Positions 46,897 through 58,770 are shown, numbered from the stretch's first letter. The stretch is DNA of 64,000 nt from Eustoma russellianum (GCA_036186865.1 AP025067.1:23024980-23088979), one strand, 5' to 3'. Notes: generated by a model from the letters alone, not told the origin. A program made the numbers and translations.

Positions 46897-47832
46897 TGTT
46901 AGTGTATGTGCCCTAGGCCATGATTTGGATATTTATGTTATACATTTATTATTAATAAAAGAGGTTTTATTATCATTATTGTTGGTTAGTATATTACACA
47001 ATTTTGATATATATCCCTGATTCATTATTGTTATAGAGATAAAATAATTTATAATCAGTATGAGTATTGATTTGATAATCATGAGATGATTATGTGTATG
47101 GTGATACAAATCAATTTCATAGATATTTGTTAGAGAACAGTGTATTGGATAGACTCATCATGAGATTACTACATGGATTAGCGTCATAAGTAAATCTCAT
47201 GATAGTCATGTTTTAATCCTTTGACTTGAGATTGTCATAGTTTCCAACATAAGGACTATTATATTTTGACATGATCAAACGTTATCCGTAACTGGATAAT
47301 AATAAAGGTCATGATTGAATGTGATAGAAATTATATAGAGGATATTGAACAATCAAGATAGAATTTGTCCCTCTCTTTTGAGAGAGATATCTTTGGGCCC
47401 CTCGATTAGTGAGACTGTGAAATGCATAGATGTGCTCAAATGAATTGATAGTGTGATCAATATCATTTGTTTTATGAGTCTACTTAGAGATCGAGTAATC
47501 ATATGTTTGAACAATATAAGTATGACGCTCACCATGACTTATGTTCAAACTAGATATCGTGTGACAAAGAAATTAATGCATGTGCTATTATTAGGCTAAT
47601 TGGACTGTACTCGTATTAATTGGGTAGTCGTAATGCCTTGCTAGAGGCCAATTACGACTTGTAGGTTTAATAGAGATTTAATCAACTGTCAATTAATATG
47701 GGCCTATCGGATCACACACAAGAATGCGTATGGCTGAGATTAATAATATTAATAATATTAATATTGGATATTAATTCTTATTATTATTATTATTATCGTT
47801 TTTAATATTAATAATATTAATATTGGATATTA

Positions 47833-47895
<63 letters not shown>

Positions 47896-48396
47896 TTCGT
47901 TTTTATTCATATATATATATATATATACTTATATCATCGGATAATAACAATAAAATCCATATCTGATATGGATTTTGATTGATTTTATCTAATCCTAACA
48001 GAATCCGTATTTGGTACGGATTATGATAGACATTAACCAATCCGATCTGGAATCGGATTTTGATATCTATATATATGTATATAGCATGGTGTGTCTCGTA
48101 CGATATACAACCAGCAGAAAACGAAAAGAAAAAAACCGTTTTTGGAGAAAAGCGAGATCTCTCAGCCGCGCCGTTCAAGAGCTAGCACTCAGGGCGGAAG
48201 CATTCGTGTGGATACTGACAGAGGGTGTTTGTGTTTTCGCACCTCCTTCATCTGCATAATTCGAATCTACAGAGGTAATTTTCGAGTTTCTTTCATCGAA
48301 TTAAACGAACAACATGGATCATTGGTAGGAAATCAGAAATCAAGTTTTTGTTTTTCCGCTGCTCGTTTAGCGATGATCTTGTCGGATTTCCTAACA
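46897..48396 (+). repeat. 1.5-kb solo LTR in LINE ORF1
   Basis: The segment starts TGTTAGTG and ends CCTAACA, a perfect 6-bp terminal inverted repeat, and is flanked by AGAAT (46892-46896) and GGAAT (48397-48401), one mismatch. Removing it joins ORF1 in frame (...WMIAQN then NNRKRAQ...). It contains an (ATT)n tract at about 47833-47895. No primer site or coding region is present. It does not resemble the other LTRs in the window. Confidence 0.85.
47833..47895. repeat. (ATT)n microsatellite
   Basis: About 20 ATT units within the solo LTR, with a shorter run at about 47778-47796. Confidence 0.92.
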
Positions 48397-49117
48397 GGAA
48401 TAACAACCGGAAACGAGCACAACCAATCTCATCCGCTTCGAGAGTGGGTCAAAACACTAATAATCATCTACCAAAGACTATAACTGCCTACGACAAGGGT
48501 GATAATGTGGCAAGATCACGCTTTGCGGCAATCGCTGTGGATGGGGACGAGGACACAACGGATAATACAGTTACTTCTATTGAGGGCAATCTTCGAGCAA
48601 TCCAGGATGATGGACCAACTGCGAATATGCGGACTGCAACAAAAGAACAAGTGCTTAAAACACGTGAGAGGAGAACTAAGGGTATACAATTGAAAGATAC
48701 CACAAGGGTGAGGGTCCAACCCCCTCGAGTTATGGCCAGTGACTCTTCGGGTAATGGAGGACCAAGGGACCGACGGGGAACACCATCAACGACTACCTAT
48801 CCCAGCAGAAGAGAACCAACACTCATTATAGGGAAACCGCTATTTGACATCACCAATGTAGAGCTTGGGCCTGCGACTGCTAATACTGAAGAAGAGCGAA
48901 ATAACATTATATTTGGCAGTAGCTCTAAACCAAATGCAGACCTTGGGAACCTTGCGAAGGTACACCCGCCTGATACACCAACGTATTTTGGCCGGGATGG
49001 GAATTCGGATGTGTCAACAATGGAGATTATTGGTAACATTCCAATGGATATGGTACACCCACCTTTGACAGACTGTGAGGGAGGTCAGGAAGTCTCTCAA
49101 CAGAACCACTCTTAACA

Positions 49118-52100
49118 ATGAAAATCATGTCTTGGAATTATAGGGGTGCAGGTTAACCCGAAACATATCGAGAAATTTTACGACTTGTACGTGATCATAA
49201 TCCAGACATACTGTTTCTATGTGAAACCAGAGTTCCGAGTACTCGAAGCAGTCGCATTATGAGAAGTATTTATTTCACACATGTAGCTGTTGTTGAAGCA
49301 CGAGGCTTCGCCGACGGGTTATGGTGCCTTTGGGATAATACTCGCGTCCAACTACGTGTATTATCCTACACAGCTCAAATTTTAAATGTGGGAATCGTTG
49401 AGGGTGGGATGATCTCCAGGGTGTTGTCCTTGGTATATGCTTCCCCCACGCCGTCCATCAGAGAGAACCTATATACATATGTCGAGGAGATGAACAAGTA
49501 CTTGAATGTTCCATGGATGTTACTTGGAGACTTCAACCAAGTAATTCATCTGATAGACAAGATGGGAGGACGTGCTGTGATGGGATCTGAGGCTGAGCGT
49601 ATGAGATGTACAATGGACGGATGCCAGCTGTAGGAGTTGTCTTTCTCGAGGCCACGATATACGTGGTCCAATAATCAACATGGCCATCTACTCATTGAAC
49701 AACGTTTAGACCAGTGTTGGGTAAACATTGATTGGGACTTGCGGTTTGCTTATGCGTCGTTACACCATTTACCAAGGACCCACTCCGATCATAGTCCTCT
49801 CTTGCTTTCAACTGAAGATACTTCACGTAACACACGGGGTAGTCGCCACTTCAAGATCCAAGCGTGTTGGATGGAGCATAAGCTATTCACCTCATTCATC
49901 GAGTCCGCATGGCGTGTTTTTGATGGTGATTTTGGACGCACAGTGGGTGAATTCACCAAACAAACAGAAGTGTGAAGTCGAGAGGTATTTGGCAATCTTG
50001 TACAACGTCGGAAGAAATGCATGGCACGCTTGGCAGGAATCCAGCAGTCATTGTCACTTAGGCCTTCTCGATTTCTGTCCAACCTTGATCTTAAATTGCG
50101 GGAAGAATATCAGTCCATTCTGCGGCAAGAGGAAGTATTCTGACAACAAAAAAGTAACCTACACTGCATATCAGAGGGTGAACAAAATAGCCGCCTATTC
50201 CATGCATCTATTAGAGCACGTCGAGTATCCAATAGTATCCACTGCCTCCAAGACTTCAACGGTATTTGGCAGGATTGCCCAAGGACTATTGCGGCCATCA
50301 TTCATGAGCATTACAGACAGCTTTACTCATGCCCATCTATCCCGGATTCTGAGGTTGACAGTGTGACAATCCCTACTTTGAATAGTTCTGACCGCCGGTG
50401 GATCAACCGTCCAGTTTCAGCAGCGGAGATAGAGAGTGCAATATTTCAAATGGGAGCATATAAGGATCCAGGACCGGATGACATACCACCTGTTTTCTTC
50501 CAAAAAAAACTGGCATATCGTCGGACCGTCAGTGGTCTCTTTCGTCTTGGAAGCGCTTGAGAAGCAACTGTTTCCAGTTAGCATGAATAACACCCTTGTT
50601 TCTCTCATTTCGAAGGTGTCAAGCCCAGAAAACCCATCGCGGTTTCGACCCATAGCTTTAATGAATGTGGTGGTAAAAGTCATCACCAAAGTCATAGCAA
50701 ATCGCCTCAAATCCGTCATTGGTAAGATAATCTCCCCAACACAGTGTGCATTTATACTGGGTAGACAAGCAGCAGATAATATCATTTTGGCACGAGAATT
50801 GATGCATATAATGCAAATGAAGCAAGGACGGTCGGGATATATGGCCTTAAAGATTGATTTAGAAAAAGCCTACGACAAGGTACATTGGCCGTTTCTTAGA
50901 CGTTTATTGTTGAAGCTTGGCTTTTCTCAAGAAATGATTGAACTAATAATGTTCACAATCACTTCTGCATCCCACTGTGTTATATGGAATGGAGATTGTT
51001 TGGATCCGATCTATCCATAACAGGGTATCCGTCAGGGTGACCCGCTCGCCCCTTATTTGTTCTTACTATGCATGGAAGCACTTAGCCAGAAAATTGAATC
51101 TGCTGTTGATTCGAATTTGTGGACTCTAATACGTATATCCCGGAATGGCCCAAGCATATCGCACTTATTCTTTGCAGATGACCTGCTGTTGTTTGGTGCA
51201 GCATCGGCCACACAGGCCAATATCATGGAGAATATTATGCGAGAGTTCTGCTGTATATCTGGACAAAGTGTAAGTGTGAGTAAATCGCGGGTGTTAGTGT
51301 CTAGAAATGTGGCGGCACACTTCCAACCTCAAGTTTTCACACGAATGGGGTTGCAGACTACAGTTGACTTTGGAAATTATCTGGGCCTGCATTTACTACA
51401 TGACCGAGGCTCAAAGCGAACATACACTCACATACTTGACAAGATAAGAACAAGACTTGGCTTGTGGAAAATGAGAAACATGTCCATCGCGTCAAGGCTT
51501 ATTTTGATTCAGAGTGTGATATCATCTATACCAATGTATATAATGCAAACGGTTCGTCTACCCGTTGGCCTCCTTGACGAGATCGACAGGATTTGCTGTC
51601 GTTTTCTTTGAGGTGAACATGATAACCGACGGACAGTGCATTGGTGTGGCTGGCAGTCCATTTGCAGACCGAAACTCAGCGGGGGGCTGAATATAAAGCG
51701 GTTGCGTGAGATGAATATTGCTATGTTGGCGAAACTGGGGTGGAAAATTATGACACGTCCGGACCTGCTATGGGTGCGGGTTCTAAGAGGTAAATATGGA
51801 GATCTATTTAACGAACGTATACTACAGTGTGCATCTCTGCTTTGGCGTTATATAAAGAGCACTGTACCTTTATTGCGGCTGGGGATGGCACCACCGGACT
51901 TAAATAACGCGGGCAGCACTGAGCATCCGCGGTGGAAATGCACTTCATCGGGCGAGTTTTCGGTTGTGAGTGCATACGACCTACAGGGAGCAACGGAGAC
52001 AACTCGGTTGCAACCGCCATGGGAGTTGATTTGGTCGATAAAGGGGCCAACTCGTTTCAACCTATTCCTCTGGTGTGTTTGCAAGAATTCAATACCAAGT

Positions 52101-52370
52101 AAGTGGCTTTTATATTCACGTCACATCTCGCCCGACAATTGTTGTGGTTTGTACGGACAAACGGAGGTTCTCAATCTACATGAAATTCGAGAATGTAGTT
52201 GGGTTCAGCAGGTTTGGAGGCTTTTGTTACGCTGGGATGCTTGGCCAGCATTCAATAGATCTACGGACGTAACAGAGTGGGTCATGGAGAATCTTCATGC
52301 AACATGGCAGCCACAGGAATGTGTGTTACAATGGCGATACGTTTATCGTGATACTATGTCATCCATTTAG
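49118..52370 (+). pseudogene. LINE ORF2: endonuclease and reverse transcriptase
   Basis: ORF2 nicks target DNA and primes reverse transcription. From ATG 49118 the APE-type endonuclease shows SWNYRG, then an early TAA; FLCETRV near 49210; LLGDFNQVI near 49530; a TAG near 49631; and SDHSPLLL near 49785. The RT has SRFRPIALMNVVVKVITKVI near 50640, QCAFILGRQAADNI near 50740, ALKIDLEKAYDKVHW near 50845, IRQGDPLAPYLFLLCMEAL near 51025, and the catalytic FFADDLLLFG near 51170. A zf-RVT-like part lies near 52020-52330 (a WELIWSIKGPTRFNLFLW block). Frameshifts lie near 49970 and 50500, plus further stops. Confidence 0.9.
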
Positions 52371-52596
52371 TATCGACGAAACCAATTGCTACATGGCAAC
52401 ATCCAACAGCTTCCGAACTCCAAGTCAAGTAGTGGGCGATGTCATTAGTCGAGTTACGTTACAGCATCATGTACATGATTTAGAATTTAACATTGTTGTA
52501 GATAGAGACACACTATGTTAGCATTACTTGATGTAATACTTTTGATATTCTGTTGAATAAAAGTTCTCTTCCTCGGAAAAAAAGGAAAATATTAAG

Positions 52597-53640
52597 ACAA
52601 TAGAATAGATAAATACATAAACTGCCAAGACATGCCAGTATATGACTATATTCCCAACCCCCACCCCTCCGCCCCACAAAAAAGAAAAGGGAAAAGAAAA
52701 AGAACAGAGGGTGACAAAACGAGAAAACAAAAACTAGCTATCGGACTTGTCTCAAAATCACCCCAAAAAGGAGAGGAAATATAACAAGAAACAACTTAAC
52801 ATTCAAAGCACACATCCTACCCTAGTTTGCCATTGTAAGCACCCCACTTCAACATAAACACAAAGAAAAAAGGAAAAAAAAAAAAGTTTATCCAATTATA
52901 ATTAACAATACTCGGTCTAATTTTACTTGCGTCTTAACGTTATTACAACAATGAGAAAAATACTCAAAGATACAACAATGAGAAAAATACTCAAAGATAC
53001 AAGACAGTTTCTTCAAATGACTCCGAAATCAAATTATACAAACAACACGAAGTTAGTACCACCTGACTCAAGCAGGCTGCAATTATAAACCATGATCCAA
53101 TAGCAAATACACCAAATCCTGCTTTTGTTTCTCCTTTTGCCGGCTCCCTTGTGTCCACCATAAGTTAAGAAAAGCTTGAAAGGTTAGCAAGCCAGCTCTG
53201 AACCTTTAAGGCATGAAAAAGACAAGACTCAAAGTTGAAGCATTCAATATTAATCGAAAGAAATAAACAAACAATAAACCAGAAAGCGAATAATTATGAG
53301 GATGATAAATTGCAAATTACCTAGGCCCAGCTTCTGAGCACGCACCAGTGTCTGGACTTGGCCAACACGTGTGATGAGTAAACTCATTATCAAAAACTTC
53401 CAAGCCACATGCAGGATGAACAATCTTCAATTTCTTTCTGTTGTATGCATGAACAATTCTAACTGCTACTGAAAGTTTAAAGGAAGCAAAAGAGATCTGA
53501 TATATGACAACAGTACTAAGTATATCGAATGCAGCCCAGCCAAAAGGAACACCCCTTAAATATTTGTTGTATCTATATTGAATGACAAAACTGCTGCAAG
53601 GTTTCCTGCACATTTTACTCTTCCAGAACTCTTTCTCCTC
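52597..53640. other. 3' flank of the hydrolase gene
   Basis: AT-rich DNA. The part next to 53651 must include the 3' UTR of the minus-strand hydrolase gene. A splice-like AG/GTAATT at about 53320 (minus) may mark a UTR intron. A CCACCCC-rich tract is at about 52655-52675. No other gene seen. Confidence 0.45.
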
Positions 53641-53651
53641 CAAGTAATTGA

Positions 53652-56600
53652 CTAGTCATACTTGCTCAGAAACTGGATTATACAAGGATATATCTCTTTC
53701 ATGGCCTACAATAGAATGATTTGTGCTATTAATACCAAGAAATAGTTGTTCCTCTCTCTAACCTCCCTCTCCTAAACCCCGCTTAAACAAGAATGAACTG
53801 TAAATGACATGCACTTGGATGTGTAATTTGTGGGCCATACATACATGGGTCCAGAAATTACACATCCAAGTGTGTCATTTATAGTGTAATTTTTTCAAGA
53901 GAAGGTTTAGGAGGGGGGTGGGTGGAGAGGCTTGAAGAGGATCACTTTCTCAACGTAAATTAAAATAAAAGCACATACCATTTTTCCTCCCACTATGTCA
54001 TAATGAGCATAGTGTGGACCATCATGTTCCCCAAATGCTCTATACGTCACCAGATGCTCAGGGAGAAGCTTTACAGTTTCTGGTAGTCCAAAGAAAGGCG
54101 TGCACAATTAATATAATACATCATATTTTCACATATTATTTACTTTAGAACTATTGGTAAACATACCATACACAGCTTCAGGTGGACAAATTAGGTCACG
54201 ATCTCCAGAAATAGCTAAGATTGGAGTATTGACTTTGTGGATATGATCTTTATAATAAAATTTACCATGCCGGTCACGTAATCCACCCTCCTTAAAAGCT
54301 GTTGTCAGCTGCAATAGCAGTTTAGCCGGTATAGTACCTGCCAGATCATGTCTGTCAGCACATTCTATAACTTATAAAGACATATAAACCCCAATGGATA
54401 ATCCAGTCAAAGACCAATATTTCTTCCAAGATTGATGGAATGAAAACTGCAAAAAGATCTTTCAAGTCAAGCATCATTACTGGGGAATAGTAAAGAAAAC
54501 ACCAAGAATTTCATGGAGGATGAACTTTGGTATGCGTAATATAACTCACTCTCCTGACGGTACTGAACAACACCATCAAAAGAGTTATTTATTTCAAAAA
54601 ATGCATCTCCAGCTCCATGCATCTGTAGAAAAATGAGGAGACCAAAAGACCCATGGGTGTCCCACACTTACAGAAGTTGTTCAAAACAAGCTTCTTTAGC
54701 AACTCTGGCTCCATCATGTCCTCAGCTGATATCAAATGGTTAAGCCAGGACAAGACAAAAGGAGGACGAGAAGTAAGGGGATAAGCAGCGGTAAGTAGAG
54801 CCCCTAATGGAACAACAGGCACGTTAAGAACCTGTGCAGGATCAGCCTGCATATAAAGCTCAAGCACTTTAGTTTTCTGAACACACAGGAGATGTAAATC
54901 CCACATAAAGAAACTTACAAGAGGCAATAATAGTTTTAAGGTTGAGTTTGACGATGTATAATCAAGAGATGATGCTAGAGTAACAACGGCTGCAAATTCA
55001 GGCTGCTTCCCCACAAAACCTGGACATAGAACATACAAATAGCAATAGAAATGGTACTTTGATCTCAAAGCCTCCACGGACTTCAAAGAAAAGATTAACT
55101 GACATCACTAGTACTATTACCACCAGTGGAAATGGCAAATATTATAATAACCAAAAATAGAAAATATTACATACAGGCGAGAGAGCAGGGCGGTCACTTA
55201 ATATTACCACAAAAGTATCTACAGACTTGGTGTATGAACTATTATATCACTGATAACCAACACAAAACTCATGATGTCATTGTTCTGCTCCTCCATAATC
55301 ACCTAGCAGACATGTCTATAGATTATAATCATTAAAACATACTTTAGAAATGTTTCCTCCTATAATCATTAGTTTAGAAACTTAGTAAGAATAAAAACTA
55401 CAACATGCTTATGGCATATAGAGCAGGAAAAATAGAACTAACAAATAACAACATGCTTATAGCATATTCAGCAGGAATAAGAGAATGTTCTGGCCATGCA
55501 ATGCCGAATACCATGTCAAAGAAAATCCACATGTTTCAACCAAGAAAATAATACATTTTATACATTGACAAGCTGAAAAAGATAATTATAAATCGACGTA
55601 GAGGAAATCACAGGGTCACTGACATATCCAAAGACACTACTAAAGACAATACAATCTCACCCTTTTAAAAGGATAATTTCCCAGATACATAAATATAACG
55701 CGACACCTATTCATACATAAGATGGGTAACAAAAAGGAATTCTTGCAGAACTGATGGATGAACTTACCAGATCTTGATAGCATGGCATACAAAAGGATGC
55801 CACCCATAGAATGTCCAATTGCAAATAATTTTCCATCTGTTGTTCCACTTTGGGCCTTTATATACTCGATCTAGATTCACAAAGAGGAGGGTTGCAAGTG
55901 AAAACAATGTTTTAATTGAAGAGAGCAGATTTAAGAAGTTATTAATCCTAATACAGGAGAATGCACCTCACCGCAGCAGGAACATCCTCTTCCAGGTAGT
56001 GATCAAAGTCCCAGTCATACCTTCCGATCAAGTCCAGTTGTTTCTGGAAATCTTCCAGGGTGGTCGTTAAGCGCATTTGTAAATCATAAAACTGGGAGGG
56101 AACAGAACGTTGACTCTCTCCCAAAATGTTTATTAGCCTTTCACTCAAATCTCTTACTTGGTCAGCCATAGCAGAATTTTGCCTCGATTCAAGGAGGTCT
56201 AACAATTTTGCCTTGGTTTCATTGAAGCGGTCAAACATCAAAGAGTCCTCTAAGAGCTTAGATATTTGATCTAACAATTTCGTGTACAAAATTAGCAACT
56301 GACTTTCACTGAGAAAGCCAGAAAATCTTTCAGATAGGCGCATTAAAGTGTCGGTCAATCTGGAGACCAAACTTGAGTCATCCCAAGCTGTAGCAATGCC
56401 CGTTTGGTCATCTTTGAATGTGTCCACTACAGAAGACACTGAAGAATTATGGGCAGCTGTGGTAGAGAGTGCAGAATTAGTTGCATTTTCAGCTGCGGCT
56501 TCCATCTTGTCAGATATTGAATGGGCTGATTTCTCAATCTCTTTGGCATCTGACTCCTGCATGCTCAACCCTGCACCACGGACTTCAATGATCCATGTGT

Positions 56601-57615
56601 CAAATCCTTCCCCGCACATACAACGGGCAAATGAAGACTGCAAAGTTTCACCAGTAAGAATAACTTTTATCCTTAACATCTAAAATAAATGAGCACGACA
56701 ATCCTATATTCTTCAACAAAAACTGCCTAGATTATGTCATATTTACCATTAGTAATTTTCATTATCAACAAATACTTGTCTCAGGCATACACTTCCGAGC
56801 AACCAACTTCCAAAATAACATACTAGGACGAATTTCTGCTACGCTTTCTTAGGCTACTTCCAACACAGGCACCAATATGTAAGCAGGAAATATTTACTAT
56901 ACTGCTAGCCTTAGAAGCATATTCGCATACTTCACAGATTAAAGATGAACAATTTACAAATTACCAACTTTTTTATCTTTTGAAATGATATCATTACCCA
57001 GCCAACACCGAATAAATCTATAATCATTCACAGATTATTTCATGAGGTTTCAGGGATTGAAAAAAACTAACCTCAGGTGAAAGATCGTATCCAATGGCGT
57101 TAGTGCCGACCCCAGACAAAAGCATCAGCGGATGATTCCTCTTTGGTGCCTATAGCCATCATTTCGGTTACAAATGTGCCCTACTTGAACTTAAAATTGA
57201 ACTAAATACTTCCAACATTAACATGCAGCTTTCTTCCATTAAACTAAGATTAAGCAATACATTGACCATGTACGCTGTCTGAAACGGATAATAAGACTAC
57301 CTGAGATGCGGGGAGATAGCGCCAGAGAGCGAGTTTCCACCGGGAACCGTTGACGGAGACATAGTGGAGTTCGTCGGCGGTGCATATCGGTGGCTTAACG
57401 TCGACCTTCTCACCGGAAACCGTAGTCTCTGGGTTTCTCGCGGTGTTGGTGGAGAAAGATCTGAAGTTGAACTTCGCTGTTATAGATAGGCTTGAAAACG
57501 GCGGCGACCGGCTGAAAAGTATGCTGCGCCGACGTAAGAATCGGTGGTTTGGGCGGCGAAAGGCGGCGGCTAAATGCATCACGGAACGGGCATCTGAGGG
57601 AGTAATAACGGTCAT
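53652..57615 (-). CDS. alpha/beta-hydrolase (UCP031088-type), nine exons, 587 aa
   Basis: Exons on the minus strand: 57615-57301, 57149-57072, 56637-55972, 55870-55768, 55019-54919, 54846-54672, 54337-54167, 54079-53979 and 53705-53652. All introns are GT-AG, phases agree, and the total is 1764 bp ending in TAG. The first ~60 residues are rich in Arg and Ser with almost no acidic residues, like a plastid transit peptide. The core begins LMLLSGVGTNAIGY and GFDTWIIEVRGAGLS (about residues 115-175). A helical, acidic insert of about 170 residues follows. The nucleophile elbow is GHSMGG (Ser374), the acid is in GDRDLICP (Asp525 or Asp527), and the base in DGPHYAHYD (His559 or His562). All triad motifs are present, so it should be a lipase/esterase-like enzyme. 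The substrate is unknown. The wording matches my memory of Arabidopsis At1g15060/At1g73750. A MITE lies in intron 8 and another just upstream. Confidence 0.93.
53749..53932. mobile_element. palindromic MITE in intron 8 of the hydrolase gene
   Basis: A foldback: AAATGACATGCACTTGGATG on the left pairs with CATCCAAGTGTGTCATTT on the right around a short centre. The outer arms CTCCTAAACC and GGTTTAGGAG also pair. Total size is about 165-185 bp. Ends and TSD could not be fixed exactly, and it is unrelated in sequence to the Mutator-like MITEs. Confidence 0.75.
54546..54618 (-). other. possible cryptic or cassette exon in hydrolase intron 6
   Basis: Between exons 6 and 7 a 73-nt stretch is bordered by TTTTTCTACAG on its 5' side and a GTGAGTT donor on its 3' side (minus strand). 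It has an open frame reading GDAFFEINNSFDGVVQ. Its length is not a multiple of three, so inclusion would shift the frame before the catalytic Asp and His. The exon 6-7 junction without it matches the family. Confidence 0.35.
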
Positions 57616-57782
57616 GTTTGTCGGAATCCGCTGGGGCCGTTGAAAACTTAGTTGCTTTCCCGAAATTGCAGAGACGAAGACATAAGAAGGATGGCTTTCG
57701 GGGAGCCGGCAAATCTACACCAATCCTGCTCGACTTTTTCTCCCATTAGTTCGAGGCGTTATTTTAACGGTTAACTATGAGA
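57616..57782 (-). promoter_or_regulatory. hydrolase 5' UTR and proximal promoter
   Basis: The 167 bp between the ATG and the MITE TSD must hold the leader and the core promoter. I see no clear TATA box. The MITE at 57792-57968 directly abuts it. Confidence 0.4.
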
Positions 57783-57791
57783 CCTAAGAGG

Positions 57792-57968
57792 AGATAAGAT
57801 CACATCACCGCAAAAGGGTGCGGTGACGTTTGACCGCACGACACGTGACAGCAAAGGAGTGGTGAGGCTAGATAAAGGTGACCTCATCTAGGCTCATCAC
57901 CCCCTTGGTGCTACGTGTCGCGTGGTCACAAAGGGGGTGAGTAAAGTTGGGATGAAGAGATCTAACCC
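57792..57968 (-). mobile_element. Mutator-like MITE, copy D, at the hydrolase promoter
   Basis: A 177-bp member of the same family as 6051-6234 with a perfect 9-bp duplication CCTAAGAGG (57783-57791 and 57969-57977). Arms contain CGCACGACACGTGACAGCAA and GGTGCTACGTGTCGCGTGG, so the ABRE-like ACGTGTC cores are kept but one CACGTGGC is changed. It lies about 175 bp upstream of the hydrolase start codon. Confidence 0.85.
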
Positions 57969-57977
57969 CCTAAGAGG

Positions 57978-58540
57978 CCCTCAATGTTACGTGGCCTGGT
58001 GGTCAACGGTTTGACATTTTTTTTAATATATAGAGACCATTTGACAGTTTTTTTATATATAGAGTTAATATATGTGGCGGTTGCTTATTGGTGGCCTCTT
58101 ATTTGACTTTACCAATTGTCTCTCCGGATCTAAACCCTATTTTAACTCGAGGGTAAAAATATTACAGTAAAAGAAACCGAAAAAATATGAAGTAGACGCG
58201 ACGTGCAACAATTTGTCAATATTCAATGAAAATTATGTATATATAGCTTCATCTCTTTAAATGTAAAAGTCGCTACCATTAACCACAGAAGACGTTTATT
58301 GTTTTCACTCTTCACAGAAGAAAATATTTAGCTCGAAAGAACTGTTTGACTTTTATTTTTTAATCTACGATAAAACCGACACTTGTATTACAATGGTTTG
58401 AGCTTATGCCCTAATCACAATCAAATGCTCTTTAATTATTCAAGATTTGCATTTTCTACCAAGAATTGAACGATGTGGTTATTCAAATCGGATGCACTTT
58501 TTAGGGTGGCCTATTTTCCGTAAAATATTACAGTAATTTC
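57978..58540. other. AT-rich intergenic DNA
   Basis: Two near-repeats of ATATATAGAG...CATTTGACA near 58020-58070. No gene seen. Confidence 0.5.
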
Positions 58541-58551
58541 CAGTTTTATTC

Positions 58552-58770
58552 TTTTTTTTTTTTATAGAAGACATGACATTTCATTAATATGAGTCCGGCA
58601 GAGAGGCTGGGTACAGTTACGTCATATAGACTAAGATCTTATACTCTATAATACAGAACATAGCTTAGTGTATATTCGGCTTGGGACATTACAACTAAAA
58701 AGTCATAAATTCGAACTGAGACACGCACGCCGTGGGCCAGTAATGGTTTAGGCTATTGTATCCGCCTAAT
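58552..58770 (-). mobile_element. 3' tail of a truncated LINE or SINE
   Basis: On the minus strand the sequence ends CCTCTCTGCCGGACTCATAT, then TAATGAAATGTCATG and a run of about 14 A. This is the usual 3' end of plant L1 elements and of SINEs that borrow their tails. A B-box-like CAGTTCGAATTT lies upstream near 58711. No coding part and no TSD were resolved. Confidence 0.55.

Larger units (their letters stand above)
45371..49115 (+). pseudogene. LINE ORF1 (DUF4283 / CCHC nucleic-acid-binding protein), split by insertions
   Basis: ORF1 proteins of plant L1 elements bind the element RNA. The N-terminal part (from ATG 45371, MNDATPPHRS) has the DUF4283 fold, with DLEDGYFVVRFYSKEDYMYV at about 45810-45870 followed by NGPWTIQGHYLTV. 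A hAT MITE interrupts it at 46034-46573. It resumes in frame with GKEVKIDN and a CCHC knuckle CFKCGRYGHRMDDC near 46745-46790, then a TAA at about 46828. A 1.5-kb solo LTR (46897-48396) interrupts the linker, and the frame resumes with NNRKRAQPIS. The end is a hydrophilic, low-complexity tail with stop TAA at 49113-49115, three bases before ORF2. Confidence 0.88.
45251..52584 (+). mobile_element. full-length L1-type LINE with two nested insertions
   Basis: The element is bounded by the 12-bp direct repeat GAAAATATTAAG (45239-45250 and 52585-52596). It has a short 5' region with repeated AACTTTCTCCG motifs, ORF1, ORF2 and a short A-rich tail (GGAAAAAAAG). Net length without the two insertions is about 5.3 kb. 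Both ORFs carry stops and frameshifts, so it cannot move by itself. Confidence 0.9.

Noticed and set aside
57380..57643. Plus-strand open frame over the hydrolase start
   Set aside because: It is the antisense of exon 1, whose minus-strand reading continues into a coherent spliced protein.
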